DNA of 40,504 nucleotides from Nitrosomonas eutropha (GTDB taxonomy: Bacteria > Pseudomonadota > Gammaproteobacteria > Burkholderiales > Nitrosomonadaceae), in assembly GCF_003201195.1 (NCBI RefSeq), contig NZ_QICQ01000026.1:1-40504 (forward strand). The letters run 5' to 3'. Of the stretch, positions 1-9,649 are shown piece by piece. The position numbers and the translations under genes are program-made. The notes beneath the pieces are model-generated. The model did not search any database. It was not told the DNA's origin and saw only the letters and a list, made by a program, of their open reading frames with translations. Within the stretch, counting starts at the first letter, position 1, and every line of letters begins with the position of its first letter.

Positions 1-11
1 CAAACACAAAC

Positions 12-37
12 AAAAAAAAGCCCGCAATTACGCGGGC
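12..37 (-). terminator. Rho-independent terminator of guaBA
   Basis: A perfect 6-bp GC stem (GCCCGC / GCGGGC, 20-37) with a 6-nt loop is followed, reading on the minus strand, by a run of eight T (plus-strand A's at 12-19). It lies about 50 bp beyond the guaA stop codon, so it most likely ends the guaB-guaA transcript. Confidence 0.9.
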
Positions 38-85
38 TTAGCGGCATTTCATGCCATCAGGTGCCTGGCTGTGCCAGACGCGGAA

Positions 86-1645
86 TCATTCCCACTCGAT
101 GGTCGCGGGGGGTTTGCCTGAGATATCGTAAACCACACGGTTGATGCCACGAATTTCGTTGATGATGCGGTTGGAGATTCTGGCCAGCAGGGTGTAAGGC
201 AGTTCAGCCCATTGTGCCGTCATGAAATCTTCAGTCTGAACGGCGCGCAGCGCGATGACATACTCATAACTGCGGTTATCTCCCATAACGCCAACTGATT
301 TTATTGGCAGGAAAACAGCAAATGCCTGGGAGGTTTTTTCATACCATCCAGCGTTTCTCAGCTCTTCAATAAAGATGGCATCAGCCTGGCGCAATAATTC
401 TGTGTATTCATATTTAACTTCTCCAAGAATACGGACACCCAGTCCCGGCCCGGGAAAGGGATGACGAAATACTAGGTCACGCGGCAGTCCCAGTGCCAAG
501 CCAAGTTCTCGTACTTCATCCTTGAACAGTTCACGCAGTGGTTCCAGCAATTTGAGGCGAAGTGTTTCTGGTAGACCACCAACGTTATGGTGGGATTTGA
601 TTAATCCTGATTTCTTTGTGTGGCTGCCGGCAGATTCAATGACATCCGGATAAATGGTGCCTTGCGCCAGCCATTTGACGTTTTCAATTTTTGCGGCTTC
701 CTGCTGAAAGATTTCCACAAATTCGCGGCCGATGGTGCGGCGTTTCTGTTCCGGATCAGTGATTCCTTTCAATTGCTCCAGGAATTGTCTGCTAGCATCA
801 ACGTAGATGACGTTGACCGCAAGATTCCGGCTAAAGGTTTCCATGGTTTGCTTGGCTTCATTCAGGCGGAGCAGGCCGTTGTCTACGAATACGCATACCA
901 GCTGATCACCGATGGCGCGGTGGATTAGTGCGGCGGCTACTGAAGAATCTACCCCCCCAGACAATCCCAGGATGACTTTATCGCCGCCGACGCGCGCGCG
1001 TATCCGGCCAATGGCCTCTTCTACGTAATCCGGCATGTTCCAGTCATAGCCCGCATCACAGATATCATGAACGAAACGATCGAGGATAGCTTTTCCCTGA
1101 AGGGTGTGAGTGACTTCAGGATGGAACTGGACACCGTAGAACCTGCGTGTTTCGTCAGCCATGGCTGCAAAGGGAGTGGCTGCATTGAAGGCAATGGCTG
1201 TGAACCCAGGCGGTAATTTATTAACCCGGTCACCGTGGCTCATCCATACATCAAGAGCGGGTTTGCCATCAGAGTTGATGCGATCCTTGATGTCCTGGAA
1301 CAGCCTGCATGGTTCTGTTAACAATTCTGCATAGCCAAATTCGCGCGTTTGCGCATTTTCCACCTCTCCTCCGAGCTGAGCTGCCATGGCCTGCATTCCA
1401 TAACATATGCCGAGAACAGGGACACCCAGTTCAAACACAATTTGAGGCACACGCGGCGCGTCATTGGTAAAGATGGATGCCGGCCCGCCGGAGAGAATGA
1501 TGCCAACAGGAGAAAATTCCCGAATAAATTGCGGGCTGACATCAAAGGGGTGGAGTTCACAGTAAACACTGGTTTCCCGGATGCGCCGTGCGATTAAACG
1601 AGCGTACTGCGAGCCAAAATCCAGGATAAGAATTGCTGAATGCAT
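86..1645 (-). CDS. guaA: GMP synthase (glutamine-hydrolysing)
   Basis: Converts XMP to GMP using glutamine and ATP, the last step of guanine nucleotide synthesis in the cytoplasm. The 519-aa length is normal for the family. The N-terminal class I glutamine amidotransferase domain shows the nucleophile in GICYGMQ (Cys81) and the His-Glu pair in VQFHPEV. The central ATP-pyrophosphatase domain carries the P-loop GLSGGVDSS near residue 230. The C-terminal dimerisation domain ends in PPATIEWE, the usual family ending. The start lies only 12 bp after the guaB stop, so the two form an operon. Confidence 0.97.
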   Translation of the reverse strand: MHSAILILDFGSQYARLIARRIRETSVYCELHPFDVSPQFIREFSPVGIILSGGPASIFTNDAPRVPQIVFELGVPVLGICYGMQAMAAQLGGEVENAQTREFGYAELLTEPCRLFQDIKDRINSDGKPALDVWMSHGDRVNKLPPGFTAIAFNAATPFAAMADETRRFYGVQFHPEVTHTLQGKAILDRFVHDICDAGYDWNMPDYVEEAIGRIRARVGGDKVILGLSGGVDSSVAAALIHRAIGDQLVCVFVDNGLLRLNEAKQTMETFSRNLAVNVIYVDASRQFLEQLKGITDPEQKRRTIGREFVEIFQQEAAKIENVKWLAQGTIYPDVIESAGSHTKKSGLIKSHHNVGGLPETLRLKLLEPLRELFKDEVRELGLALGLPRDLVFRHPFPGPGLGVRILGEVKYEYTELLRQADAIFIEELRNAGWYEKTSQAFAVFLPIKSVGVMGDNRSYEYVIALRAVQTEDFMTAQWAELPYTLLARISNRIINEIRGINRVVYDISGKPPATIEWE

Positions 1646-1657
1646 ATCAGTAAAGGG

Positions 1658-3121
1658 TTATTCAACGTGATAATTGGGGGCTTCTTTGGTGATCTGAACG
1701 TCATGCACATGAGATTCCCGGATTCCGGCAGACGTGATTTCGATAAACTCAGCTTTTTCATGCATTTCACTGATGGTATGGCATCCCAGATAACCCATGC
1801 TGGAACGGACACCTCCTGTCAGTTGATGGATGACATTGGCGAGAGAGCCTTTGTAAGGAACGCGACCTTCCACGCCCTCGGGTACCAGTTTTTCTGCTTC
1901 ATGGCGCTCGGTTTCCTGAAAATAGCGATCGCTTGATCCTTGTTGCATGGCAGATAATGAGCCCATGCCGCGATAACTTTTATAGGCTCTACCCTTGAGT
2001 AGCTCGACTTCACCTGGGGATTCCTCTGTTCCAGCCAGTAGACCTCCCAGCATGACTGCGCTTGCCCCTGCAGCAATGGCCTTGGCAATATCACCGGAAT
2101 AACGAATACCTCCATCTGCGATAACTGGTACACCTGTACCCTGCAGTGCAGTAGCAACATTATCAATTGCTGAAATTTGCGGGACACCAACACCAGCAAT
2201 GACCCGGGTGGTACAGATTGAACCTGGACCGATTCCAACCTTTACGGCATCAACACCATGATCTACCAATGCTTTGGCTCCTGCAGCCGTGGCAACATTA
2301 CCAGCGATTACCTGAATTTCAGGAAAATTTCTCCTGACCCAGTACACGCGTTCCAATACGCCCTGCGAATGCCCATGTGCTGTGTCCACGACAATTACAT
2401 CTGCACCAGCTTCCACCAAAGCGGCGGCACGTTCGTCACTGCCTTCCCCCACCCCGATTGCAGCACCCACGTATAAACGTTCCCGTTCATCCTTGCTGGC
2501 ATAGGGATGTTCGGTTGTTCTGGTGATGTCCTTGACGGTAATCATCCCGCGCAATTCGAAGTTTTCATCGACAATCAGTGCTTTCTCAAGCCTGTGTTTA
2601 TGCAGTAAGGCCAGTGCTTCTTCCTGTGAGATGCCTTCTCGGACAGTAACCAGACGCTTCTTCGGGGTCATGATATTTTTGACCGGCTGATCAAGGTTGG
2701 TTTCAAACCGCAGATCGCGGTTGGTAACAATGCCTACAACCTTTTTGCCCTTTACTACGGGCAAGCCGGATATGTTGTGTTGCCGAATCAGTTCCAGAAC
2801 GCTTCTGACGGTCATGTCTGGAGAGACGACAATCGGATCAGTGACAATGCCGCTTTCGAAGCGTTTTACTTGTGCAACCTGCGCTGCTTGGGCGCTGATC
2901 GGCATATTTTTGTGGATAATGCCGATCCCGCCCTCTTGGGCGATAGCAATAGCAAGTCGTGCTTCGGTAACTGTATCCATCGCGGCTGAAACAATCGGAA
3001 TCCTGATCCGGAGAGAACGGGTTAGCTGTGTGGTGAGGTCAACATCCCTGGGCAAGACTTCGGAATGAGCGGGAAGCAGTAATATATCGTCGAAGGTGAG
3101 TGCTTTTTGTATGAGTCGCAT
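1658..3121 (-). CDS. guaB: Inosine-5'-monophosphate dehydrogenase
   Basis: Oxidises IMP to XMP with NAD+, the committed step to GMP, feeding the downstream guaA product. The 487-aa length is typical. The TIM barrel opens with [20 protein letters not shown]. Two CBS domains are inserted at roughly residues 95-205, where ATP/GTP regulation is expected. The catalytic loop [11 protein letters not shown] contains the active-site Cys at about residue 305, and the later YRGMGS segment and the conserved end ([15 protein letters not shown]) are present. First gene of the guaBA operon; a good promoter lies about 25-35 bp upstream of its start. Confidence 0.97.
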   Translation of the reverse strand: MRLIQKALTFDDILLLPAHSEVLPRDVDLTTQLTRSLRIRIPIVSAAMDTVTEARLAIAIAQEGGIGIIHKNMPISAQAAQVAQVKRFESGIVTDPIVVSPDMTVRSVLELIRQHNISGLPVVKGKKVVGIVTNRDLRFETNLDQPVKNIMTPKKRLVTVREGISQEEALALLHKHRLEKALIVDENFELRGMITVKDITRTTEHPYASKDERERLYVGAAIGVGEGSDERAAALVEAGADVIVVDTAHGHSQGVLERVYWVRRNFPEIQVIAGNVATAAGAKALVDHGVDAVKVGIGPGSICTTRVIAGVGVPQISAIDNVATALQGTGVPVIADGGIRYSGDIAKAIAAGASAVMLGGLLAGTEESPGEVELLKGRAYKSYRGMGSLSAMQQGSSDRYFQETERHEAEKLVPEGVEGRVPYKGSLANVIHQLTGGVRSSMGYLGCHTISEMHEKAEFIEITSAGIRESHVHDVQITKEAPNYHVE

Positions 3122-3141
3122 GCTGCCGATCCTTCACAAAA

Positions 3142-3156
3142 CCGATATTATATCGG
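3142..3156 (-). promoter_or_regulatory. Probable guaBA promoter -10 with overlapping palindrome
   Basis: On the minus strand a perfect TATAAT (3147-3152) lies about 26 nt upstream of the guaB ATG. It sits inside a 15-bp perfect palindrome (CCGATAT T ATATCGG, 3142-3156). The -35 region is weak (ACAGAC-like, 17 nt further upstream). The palindrome over a -10 box could be an operator, perhaps for purine control, but this is inference. Confidence 0.5.
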
Positions 3157-3245
3157 AACCAGCTGTATTGTCTGTCTTGACTTCATGTGTTTCTTCCAGC
3201 CGGAGCGAATCCTGGCAAGGGTAATTGATATCAAACTCAATATTA

Positions 3246-3611
3246 TCAACGCATACGCCAGGCTGAATAGGTTGTTTCCCGATTGAAATCATTCCAGATA
3301 TAAGTCGGTTGAACGAGGGAAGTAGTGGGTATTACGAAGGTGACGATATCAAGCGCACCACTTAATGTCCGCCCCACTGTTTGAACGATGCCCACGAAAA
3401 ATCCTGCTGTTACACCGTAGATAGTTCCTTTTTTCTGGCTGGAAATCATCATATTTTTAGGGATTTCACCAATGCCAGTAACGATATTGGCAACGCCTGT
3501 AGCCAGCTTTTCTCCTGCTTTTTCAGGATAGCTGTCAGCAGCCTGTGCGCTAAATGAAAGTAAAAGACTCAAAATTGCTGGTAGTAGGAATGCTATGGAA
3601 GTATGTTTCAT
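3246..3611 (-). CDS. Exosortase system-associated small protein (TIGR04073-like)
   Basis: A 121-aa exported protein. The N-terminus is a Sec signal peptide: MKHT, then a hydrophobic stretch ending AQAADS (cleavage probably after the second Ala). The mature part has the pattern remembered for the TIGR04073 family: KLATGVANIVTGIGEIPKN, then GVTAGFFVGIVQTVGRTLSGALDIVTF, with short amphipathic hydrophobic stretches. Members occur in bacteria with exosortase/EpsH systems, but no exosortase gene is in this window. The start is preceded by AAGGAG on the minus strand. Molecular role unknown. It stands alone between guaB and a HAD phosphatase gene. Confidence 0.7.
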   Translation of the reverse strand: MKHTSIAFLLPAILSLLLSFSAQAADSYPEKAGEKLATGVANIVTGIGEIPKNMMISSQKKGTIYGVTAGFFVGIVQTVGRTLSGALDIVTFVIPTTSLVQPTYIWNDFNRETTYSAWRMR

Positions 3612-3656
3612 TTTGTTTTCTCCTTGTTAAAGAATGTAAATTATCTGATTGAGGTG

Positions 3657-4322
3657 CTATTGGCGCAGGCTAATAATACGCCACCCGCATTCTTTCGCAT
3701 GTTCATGGAGTGTGGCATCCGGGTCCACCGCAACAGGATGTGTCACCTTTTTGAGGAGTGGCAGATCGTTGAGCGAGTCACTATAAAACCAGCTTTGCAG
3801 GAAAGAAAGCCAGGTGAGGTTATGCATGTCCAGCCATTGTTCCAGCCGGGTTATTTTACCTTCCCGGAAAGAGGGAGTGCCGGTTACGCGGCCGGTAAAT
3901 TCACCATTTTCCAGTTCCGGTTCGGTGGCAATTAGATGATCAACACCCAGCATGCTGGCAATGGGGGCGGTTACGAAGCTATTGGTGGCAGTAATAATAA
4001 TGCACAAATCCTTTTCAGCCTGATGCCCGGCAATTAATTCACAAGCGCCGGGAGCAATCAATGGTGCAATTTTTTGTTTGACAAAACGACTGCGCCATTC
4101 ATTTAATTGTTCGCGCGGGTGGCGGGAAAGAGGCTTTAACTGAAAATTCAGAAATTCATGAATATCCAGTGTGCCCGCTTTGTATTGCTCGTAAAATTCA
4201 ATGTTACGAGCTTCGTAGACCTCCCGATCCAGAACATTTTGTTCAATCAGGAACTGTGCCCATTGAAAATCGCTGTCACCAGCCAGGAGTGTGTTATCCA
4301 GGTCAAATAATGCCAGTTTCAT
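3657..4322 (-). CDS. HAD-superfamily (SerB-like, IB) phosphatase
   Basis: A 221-aa cytoplasmic hydrolase of the HAD fold. The first motif FDLDNTLL supplies the catalytic Asp pair (Asp7, Asp9). Motif II is the IITATNS segment (Thr/Ser), and motif III/IV is YSDSLNDLPLL, with Lys in the preceding REGKITRLE segment. A helical cap at about residues 20-90 matches the IB (phosphoserine phosphatase-like) group. The substrate cannot be told from sequence. In beta-proteobacteria a gene of this type often lies beside hda, as here (136 bp apart, same strand). Confidence 0.85.
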   Translation of the reverse strand: MKLALFDLDNTLLAGDSDFQWAQFLIEQNVLDREVYEARNIEFYEQYKAGTLDIHEFLNFQLKPLSRHPREQLNEWRSRFVKQKIAPLIAPGACELIAGHQAEKDLCIIITATNSFVTAPIASMLGVDHLIATEPELENGEFTGRVTGTPSFREGKITRLEQWLDMHNLTWLSFLQSWFYSDSLNDLPLLKKVTHPVAVDPDATLHEHAKECGWRIISLRQ

Positions 4323-4458
4323 GATGCTGATCGGTATAAGAAAAAATGGATGTAATAAAGCTGTGTAAGGAAAAACAGCAGATTCGTTTCAAAGTTGAAC
4401 GGAGCAACTGCAATCATCTGATATTCCGAGATTGACGATCGTCCGAAACCGGTGCTGA

Positions 4459-5124
4459 TTATAACAGTTCACGCAGCAAGGGAAGGGTGACGGGGCGCTG
4501 CCTAGTCAGCGAAAGCTGATCCAGCGCGCTGACCTGCCTGATCAGGGAGGATAAGTCCCGTTGTTCATGCTTCAGTAAGTAGTTGCAAACATCCAGAGGC
4601 AACTCAAATCCGCAACGGATTGCATAGTCTTGCATAACTTCTATTTTTTTTTCATCCGTTAATTCGTGTACTTGATATACCAATCCCCAGCCCAGGCGAG
4701 TAGTCAGATCCGGACGCAAACCCAATTGTGCAGGCGGTCGGGTGCCACCAGCCAAAAATATCCCATACTTGCTTTCACGGATCTGGTTATAAAGATTAAA
4801 CAGTCTAATTTGTTCAGCATCATCCAGTTGTTCAATGTTATCAACTGCTATGCAATCTGCGGTTAGATTGAAATCAATTTCATCAGCCTGATTGCAATCA
4901 ATGTAGTGTGTATTGCGCTGCTGTTCCATAAAAATATTGGTTACCGCCTGCAGCAGATGGCTTTTACCGCTTCCTGTATTTCCCCACAGATAATAAAAAC
5001 GATCTTGACGATTGTCGGCAACCAGATTCCTCAGTGTGTACAGCAACTCTTCGTTCCCTTCAGGAATAAAGTTGTCCAGTGACGGCGGGCCGATTTCAGT
5101 AATATCAAGGAGAAGTTGTCTCAT
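4459..5124 (-). CDS. hda: DnaA regulatory inactivator Hda
   Basis: With the DNA-bound sliding clamp, Hda stimulates ATP hydrolysis by DnaA and prevents re-initiation of replication. The 221-aa protein is a short AAA+ ATPase resembling DnaA domain III. It has Walker A GNTGSGKS (residues 48-55), a Walker B-like CIAVDNIEQLDD, and a sensor/arginine-finger region around RPDLTTRLGWGL. The N-terminus RQLLLDI fits the clamp-binding motif that distinguishes Hda from DnaA. There is no C-terminal DNA-binding domain, which also separates it from DnaA. Confidence 0.93.
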   Translation of the reverse strand: MRQLLLDITEIGPPSLDNFIPEGNEELLYTLRNLVADNRQDRFYYLWGNTGSGKSHLLQAVTNIFMEQQRNTHYIDCNQADEIDFNLTADCIAVDNIEQLDDAEQIRLFNLYNQIRESKYGIFLAGGTRPPAQLGLRPDLTTRLGWGLVYQVHELTDEKKIEVMQDYAIRCGFELPLDVCNYLLKHEQRDLSSLIRQVSALDQLSLTRQRPVTLPLLRELL

Positions 5125-5286
5125 TGGCAGTTTTTGGAATCTATTTTTGCATATGGGATAAAAGAGACAATATGCTGATAGATTAAAGATGTCCGGATAT
5201 CAAAACAGTGTTATTGCGCAGCAGTTGTAATTTTTGAGTAGATAGATAAAGTTGAAGCAGCCTCGCAATCGAAGTATTCTACGAAG

Positions 5287-6405
5287 TTATTTCATGAATT
5301 TTCTGATTCTTTTCCTGATTTTCCCCGCAATATGTTTAGACATGCAAGCTAGTCCCCAGAAAGATACGGGATTATAGGCAACTAATCCCAAGCGCTCACG
5401 TCGGTGGCTCATCCAATCTTTTTTGTAAGCGTCGTCCCCGGTAAGGTAGTCAACTTCATGCACCTTGTCCACGTCAATTACGTATTGCATCAGGTGCGCA
5501 GTCAGAATGGTGCCGGGAGATAGGTTGGCATATTTTTCATCGTACGCTAATTTGTAGATTGCTGCCCGGCCATGATTTATTATCCAGAGCTGTGCTGCAA
5601 TTGGTTCTTCGTCATAGTATGCAATTCCTAACCTCAACCAGCCTCTGGTTGCACAAAGACTGATTAAAGAAGGCATAAATTCTGGGTAAGGCTCCGGTAT
5701 TTTCCAGCTTGCCCCGTAAATTTTTTCCCAGGCATCAATTGCGATGGAGAGCTTGTCGTGAGTTGTAATGATTTCCAGTTTTCCTCGCCCTCCTGCCAGA
5801 AATTTTTTCTTTCGCCGTTCCAGTGTATTCCTCACCCGAGAGGAAAGCCCCTGTAAATAAGCAGAGAATGACTGGTTGTTTACAGGCAGATACCAATTCC
5901 CCCAGCAGAAAAACCGATCAGTTTTAAAACCAATTTTCTTTAAAGCTTGTTCGTGGAGGTCAAAACCTGACCAGGACGGATCCATAATGTCAAAGCGCAG
6001 TACGTCAGCTCGTGTGTCTGACACAATCTTTCTTAAGCAATCAGCCAGGTTGTCAATTGTCAGGTTGGGAAGAATCAAAGGTTGATACAGTGAGGAATAA
6101 AAGCAGGTAAAGCCGTTAATCTGCCGAGCACTTAACTTTCCTTTTTTTCGTAATAACGTTGGCCAGATCCCTTGCATAACGCTCCCTTCTTCTGAAGTGT
6201 AAATACAGATTTCTTTTGTTTGCTGGATAACATTGGTCTCTAACAGAAGAAACCAGTCTCTGGATAAATCAAAGCTTGTTTTTTCACCTAATTCAAATAA
6301 TTTCTGGTAGTTCGTAGGTAAATCGTTAAGGCTTTTGTATTTATTGATTAGTTGTTCCATGGGTTTTATTTGTAATGAGCGTAAATGGGTGACATTTGCG
6401 CTCAA
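5287..6405 (-). CDS. FemAB/GNAT-type acyltransferase, function unknown
   Basis: A 372-aa protein resembling the Acetyltransf_6 (FemAB/CelD-like) group of GNAT-fold transferases. The recognisable core is the segment with SSRVRNTLERRKKKF followed by AIDAWEKIYGASWK and later YYDEEPIAAQLWIINHGRAAIYKLAYDEKY...SPGTILTAHLMQYVI. Proteins like this are common in exopolysaccharide or exosortase gene sets, which fits the exosortase-associated gene nearby, but the substrate is unknown. The reported start is a TTG. An ATG at 6360 (MEQLINKYKS) is an equally good start; neither has a strong Shine-Dalgarno sequence. It appears to be monocistronic. Confidence 0.7.
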   Translation of the reverse strand: MSANVTHLRSLQIKPMEQLINKYKSLNDLPTNYQKLFELGEKTSFDLSRDWFLLLETNVIQQTKEICIYTSEEGSVMQGIWPTLLRKKGKLSARQINGFTCFYSSLYQPLILPNLTIDNLADCLRKIVSDTRADVLRFDIMDPSWSGFDLHEQALKKIGFKTDRFFCWGNWYLPVNNQSFSAYLQGLSSRVRNTLERRKKKFLAGGRGKLEIITTHDKLSIAIDAWEKIYGASWKIPEPYPEFMPSLISLCATRGWLRLGIAYYDEEPIAAQLWIINHGRAAIYKLAYDEKYANLSPGTILTAHLMQYVIDVDKVHEVDYLTGDDAYKKDWMSHRRERLGLVAYNPVSFWGLACMSKHIAGKIRKRIRKFMK

Positions 6406-6512
6406 GTGTCCGATTATATGACTACACGAGGTTCATAATAGAACGGAGGTAGAAAAGGATAGCTGTAGTTAAATTTGTATGGACATATTATGCGGGTTGT
6501 AAGTCTTTTTTA

Positions 6513-7784
6513 TTACGCTTTGTTTGGCGCCAGCCTCCTGGCCATTTTTAATCCTGCCAGGCTGAATATGCCTGCCATTGTCAGATAAAGGCCAACAAAG
6601 GATGTGCCTCCCGCATCATTAAGTGCCTGTGCGGCAAGGGGGGCGAGTGCGCCGCCTAGAATACCTCCTAAGTTGAAGGCAACAGATATGCCTGTATAGC
6701 GTATTCGCGGAGGGAAAAGTGATGGTAGCCATACGCCAAGCGGGCCGTAAACAAACCCCATTATAAACAGGGCAAGCGAAAGCACCATCCAGACCAGCCA
6801 TAGCGATCCCGCCCCCAAGGCTGGTCCAAATATTAAGCCCAGGATAATTGTCGCTGCACATCCCCATACCAGTACCTGGTTTGCGTGATGCTGATCGGCA
6901 CGTATTCCCGAGAGAACGATACCAATAGCCAGAAATAATATTGCTGCAAGCTGAGTGAGCAGAAACAGCTCACGATCGTATCCAAGTGTCGTAGTGCCAT
7001 GAGCCAGTGCAAAAGCGGTTGAAAGATAAAAGATGGCAAAACAGGCAACTACTGTAAACGTTCCGGCAAAGGTGATAGCGGCATGCTTGCGTATCAGCTC
7101 GCCGATGGGAACCGGAATGGGAGGATCTTTTGCCAGTGCCCGGGTAAATTCGGGTGTTTCATTAATTTTCAGCCGCACCCATAAACCAAGTCCAACCAGA
7201 ATTGCACTGGTAAGGAATGGGATTCGCCATCCCCATGCTGCAAAGTCTGTTTCACTCAACGCCGTACCGAGAAGCAAAAACAATCCGTTTGCGGCAATGA
7301 ATCCAATTGGAGCACCTAACTGAGGAATCATACCAAACCGCGCACCCCATCCCGGGGGAGCGTATTCAACAGCCAATAAAGCCGCGCCGCCCCATTCGCC
7401 GCCAAGTCCCAGTCCCTGACCAAAACGCAGGGTGCACAATAGTAACGGAGCTATCCAGCCTGCTGTCGCGTAGGTGGGCAAGAATGCAATCAGCAGGGTT
7501 GATATGCCCATCAGCAACAATGAGGCGACCAGTGTTGATTTTCTTCCAATACGATCACCAAAATGGCCGAATAATATTGCGCCAACCGGCCGCGCGAGGA
7601 AGGCGAGTCCAAAGCTCAGGAATGACAACATTAATTGTGCAGACGGAGATTCTGCAGGAAAGAATAAAGGTCCGAATACCAGTGCCGCTGCCGTGGCATA
7701 AATATAAAAATCATAAAATTCGATGGTTGTGCCGACTAGGCTTGCAATCAGTATGCGGCGATGCTGATAAAAAGGGTGGGACAT
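6513..7784 (-). CDS. MFS transporter, metabolite:H+ symporter (MHS) type
   Basis: An inner-membrane carrier of about 423 aa with around 12 hydrophobic segments. The N-terminal half carries the MFS loop 2-3 signature GHFGDRIGRKSTL. The opening SLVGTTIEFYDFYIYATAAALVF and the segment RFGQGLGLGGEWGGAALLAVEYAP are hallmarks of the MHS subfamily (shikimate, proline/betaine, alpha-ketoglutarate and citrate carriers). The substrate cannot be assigned. I place the start at the ATG at 7784 (MSHPFYQH); a TTG two codons upstream is also in frame. It lies about 100 bp after rfbC on the same strand. Confidence 0.85.
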   Translation of the reverse strand: MSHPFYQHRRILIASLVGTTIEFYDFYIYATAAALVFGPLFFPAESPSAQLMLSFLSFGLAFLARPVGAILFGHFGDRIGRKSTLVASLLLMGISTLLIAFLPTYATAGWIAPLLLCTLRFGQGLGLGGEWGGAALLAVEYAPPGWGARFGMIPQLGAPIGFIAANGLFLLLGTALSETDFAAWGWRIPFLTSAILVGLGLWVRLKINETPEFTRALAKDPPIPVPIGELIRKHAAITFAGTFTVVACFAIFYLSTAFALAHGTTTLGYDRELFLLTQLAAILFLAIGIVLSGIRADQHHANQVLVWGCAATIILGLIFGPALGAGSLWLVWMVLSLALFIMGFVYGPLGVWLPSLFPPRIRYTGISVAFNLGGILGGALAPLAAQALNDAGGTSFVGLYLTMAGIFSLAGLKMARRLAPNKA

Positions 7785-7790
7785 AGTCAA

Positions 7791-7888
7791 ATCAGTTTCT
7801 TCGAGATTTCCGGGCTGTCAGGATACTTCAAGCCGTATTGCGCCAGGAGTTGGCGCACATTTCCATTGGTGTTGCAGAAGCTCTTGCG
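7791..7888 (-). other. rfbC-to-MFS gap with in-frame open tail after the rfbC stop
   Basis: After the rfbC TAA the same frame stays open for about 33 codons (reading ...NGNVRQLLAQYGLKYPDSPE...) before a TGA (7787-7789) just upstream of the MFS ATG. It looks protein-like but carries no start codon and I do not recognise it. It may be the remnant of a gene fused or deleted between the two, or chance. Confidence 0.3.
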
Positions 7889-8434
7889 TTAGTCAAAGAC
7901 CTCGGCCTGATCAAATGGGGTTCCCAGGGCATCCTTGGTGGATAGAGCAGGCTGAATACCTGCTGGCCAGGCAATGTCGAGTGTTGGGTCATTCCAGAGA
8001 ATGCAGCGCTCATGGACAGGTGCATAGTAATCCGTGGTTTTGTAGAGAAATTCGGCGGTATTGCTCAGTACGACAAAACCATGGGCAAATCCTTCAGGTA
8101 TCCAGAGTTGGTATTTGTTTTCTGCAGAAAGGATTTCCCCCGTCCATTGGCCAAAGGTTGCTGAGCTTTTGCGCAGATCAATCGCTACGTCGAACACTTC
8201 ACCTTGCACCACACGCACCAGCTTGCCCTGCGGTTGCTGAATCTGATAATGCAGGCCGCGCAGGACATTCTTCATACTGCGGCTGTGATTATCCTGCACG
8301 AACTGAACCGGCCTGCCGATGATTTCTTCAAAACTGGCTTGATTGAAGCTTTCAAAAAAGAAGCCGCGTTCATCGCCGTATACTTTGGGTTCGATTAGAT
8401 AGATATCAGGAATCGCAAGAGGTGTGGCTTTCAT
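7889..8434 (-). CDS. rfbC: dTDP-4-dehydrorhamnose 3,5-epimerase
   Basis: Catalyses the third step of dTDP-L-rhamnose synthesis. The 181-aa cupin-fold protein has the expected family landmarks: YGDERGFFFESFN near the N-terminus, QDNHSRSMKNVLRGLHYQ with the catalytic His and substrate-binding Arg, VVQGEVFDVAIDLRKSS, LWIPEGFAHGF, and YKTTDYYAPVHERCILWNDP with the catalytic Tyr. A Shine-Dalgarno AAGGA is 9 nt before the ATG. The partner genes rfbA, rfbB and rfbD are not in this window, so it is an isolated copy or its pathway lies elsewhere. Confidence 0.95.
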   Translation of the reverse strand: MKATPLAIPDIYLIEPKVYGDERGFFFESFNQASFEEIIGRPVQFVQDNHSRSMKNVLRGLHYQIQQPQGKLVRVVQGEVFDVAIDLRKSSATFGQWTGEILSAENKYQLWIPEGFAHGFVVLSNTAEFLYKTTDYYAPVHERCILWNDPTLDIAWPAGIQPALSTKDALGTPFDQAEVFD

Positions 8435-8511
8435 TCAGATTTTTCCTTGAACAGGTTCTAAGCAGTAGAGTGCGGCGGTGGACATTACCTGGTCTATATG
8501 CGTATCCAGAA

Positions 8512-9480
8512 TTACTGCAACGCTGTATTAATCTGGTTAAAAGGCTTGTTTTGCAGGAAATTACGTATGTTATCTGCCAGCAGGTTGATCATGCGTTGTC
8601 TAGATTCCACACTGGCCCAGGCGGAATGGGGTGTAATAAGCAGGTTGGGATGAGGGTAATCCAGCAAGGGATTGCCATTAACCGGCGGCTCTGCTTGCAG
8701 GACGTCGATAGCTGCGCCGGCAATACGGCCAGAATAAAGGGCTTGCAGCAGGTCGTCTTCATTGATCAGGCCGCTTCTGGCTGTATTAATAAGGTATACC
8801 GAGGGTTTCATCAGATCAAATTCCCACTTGCCAATCAAATGCCGGGTATCTGCCGACAACGGGCAGTGCAGCGTAATGAAATCCGCTTGTTGGATAACAT
8901 CATTGAATGCCATGCGCCCAGGCCGGATGGATGAGGCGGATTTATATTCGGCGATCAACAGTTTCATACCAAATGCTTTGGCTATATTTGCCACAGCACT
9001 ACCGAGCTCGCCATGCCCGATGATACCAAGCGTCTTTCCTGCCAATTCCATAACGCCGAAATCAAGCGGGCAGAAGTAGGTGCTGGTCTGCCATCCCCCT
9101 TTTTTTATCAGCTGCCGATATTCCACGAAACGGCAGGCAAAGTTCAGCATGAACATAAGCGTGTGTTGCGCAACGGAACTAGTGGCATAGTTGCGTACAT
9201 TACATACCGGAATATTGCGCTCAGCGGCTGCAGCAAGATCGACGTTGTTATAACCGGTGGCTGCGACACAAATCAGTTTTAGCTGATCTGCTGCAAATAT
9301 GGCTGTCCGATCCAGCTGCACTTTATTGCTGATGATGATTTCAGCTCCCTTGATCCGCTCTGTAACCTGTTCACGGGAGGTGTTGTCATGATAAATCCAG
9401 GGAGATACGGCCTGCTCCAGCGCTGCCCGATCAATATCACCGCGCGTGACGGAGCCGAAATCAAGGAAAACCGTAAGCAT
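8512..9480 (-). CDS. D-2-hydroxyacid dehydrogenase (glycerate dehydrogenase/hydroxypyruvate reductase type)
   Basis: A 322-aa NAD(P)-dependent oxidoreductase of the D-isomer 2-hydroxyacid dehydrogenase family. The Rossmann motif GIIGHGELGSAVA binds the nucleotide. The catalytic Arg is in INTARSGLINEDDL, the Glu in the IDVLQAEPPVNGNPLL segment, and the His in LLITPHSAWASVESRQR. The segment CVAATGYNNVDLAAAAERNI is typical of glycerate dehydrogenase (HprA). That activity would reduce hydroxypyruvate or glyoxylate, but the exact substrate cannot be fixed from sequence. Confidence 0.9.
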   Translation of the reverse strand: MLTVFLDFGSVTRGDIDRAALEQAVSPWIYHDNTSREQVTERIKGAEIIISNKVQLDRTAIFAADQLKLICVAATGYNNVDLAAAAERNIPVCNVRNYATSSVAQHTLMFMLNFACRFVEYRQLIKKGGWQTSTYFCPLDFGVMELAGKTLGIIGHGELGSAVANIAKAFGMKLLIAEYKSASSIRPGRMAFNDVIQQADFITLHCPLSADTRHLIGKWEFDLMKPSVYLINTARSGLINEDDLLQALYSGRIAGAAIDVLQAEPPVNGNPLLDYPHPNLLITPHSAWASVESRQRMINLLADNIRNFLQNKPFNQINTALQ

Positions 9481-9594
9481 AATTGTTATATGGCTGGATA
9501 TTTAAAAAGAATGTTTCAAAGAAATGTATTGAAAGCCAGGTACGTTGTCAAATAAAGCGGTCTTTCTTGATAGCTTGGATTGGCGGCCCGGAAA

Positions 9595-9627
9595 CAAAAA
9601 AGCCGATACGGTTCCCGGTATCGGCTT
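9595..9627 (-). terminator. Rho-independent terminator of the cytochrome c-552 gene
   Basis: A perfect stem AGCCGATAC / GTATCGGCT around an 8-nt loop (9601-9626) is followed on the minus strand by a T-run (plus-strand A's at 9596-9601). It begins about 25 bp after the cytochrome stop codon. Confidence 0.88.
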
Positions 9628-9649
9628 AAATTTATAGCTGATGATCAGA

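Noticed and set aside
620..928. Open frame on the plus strand inside guaA
   Set aside because: It is the antisense of an intact, well-recognised gene and resembles no family.
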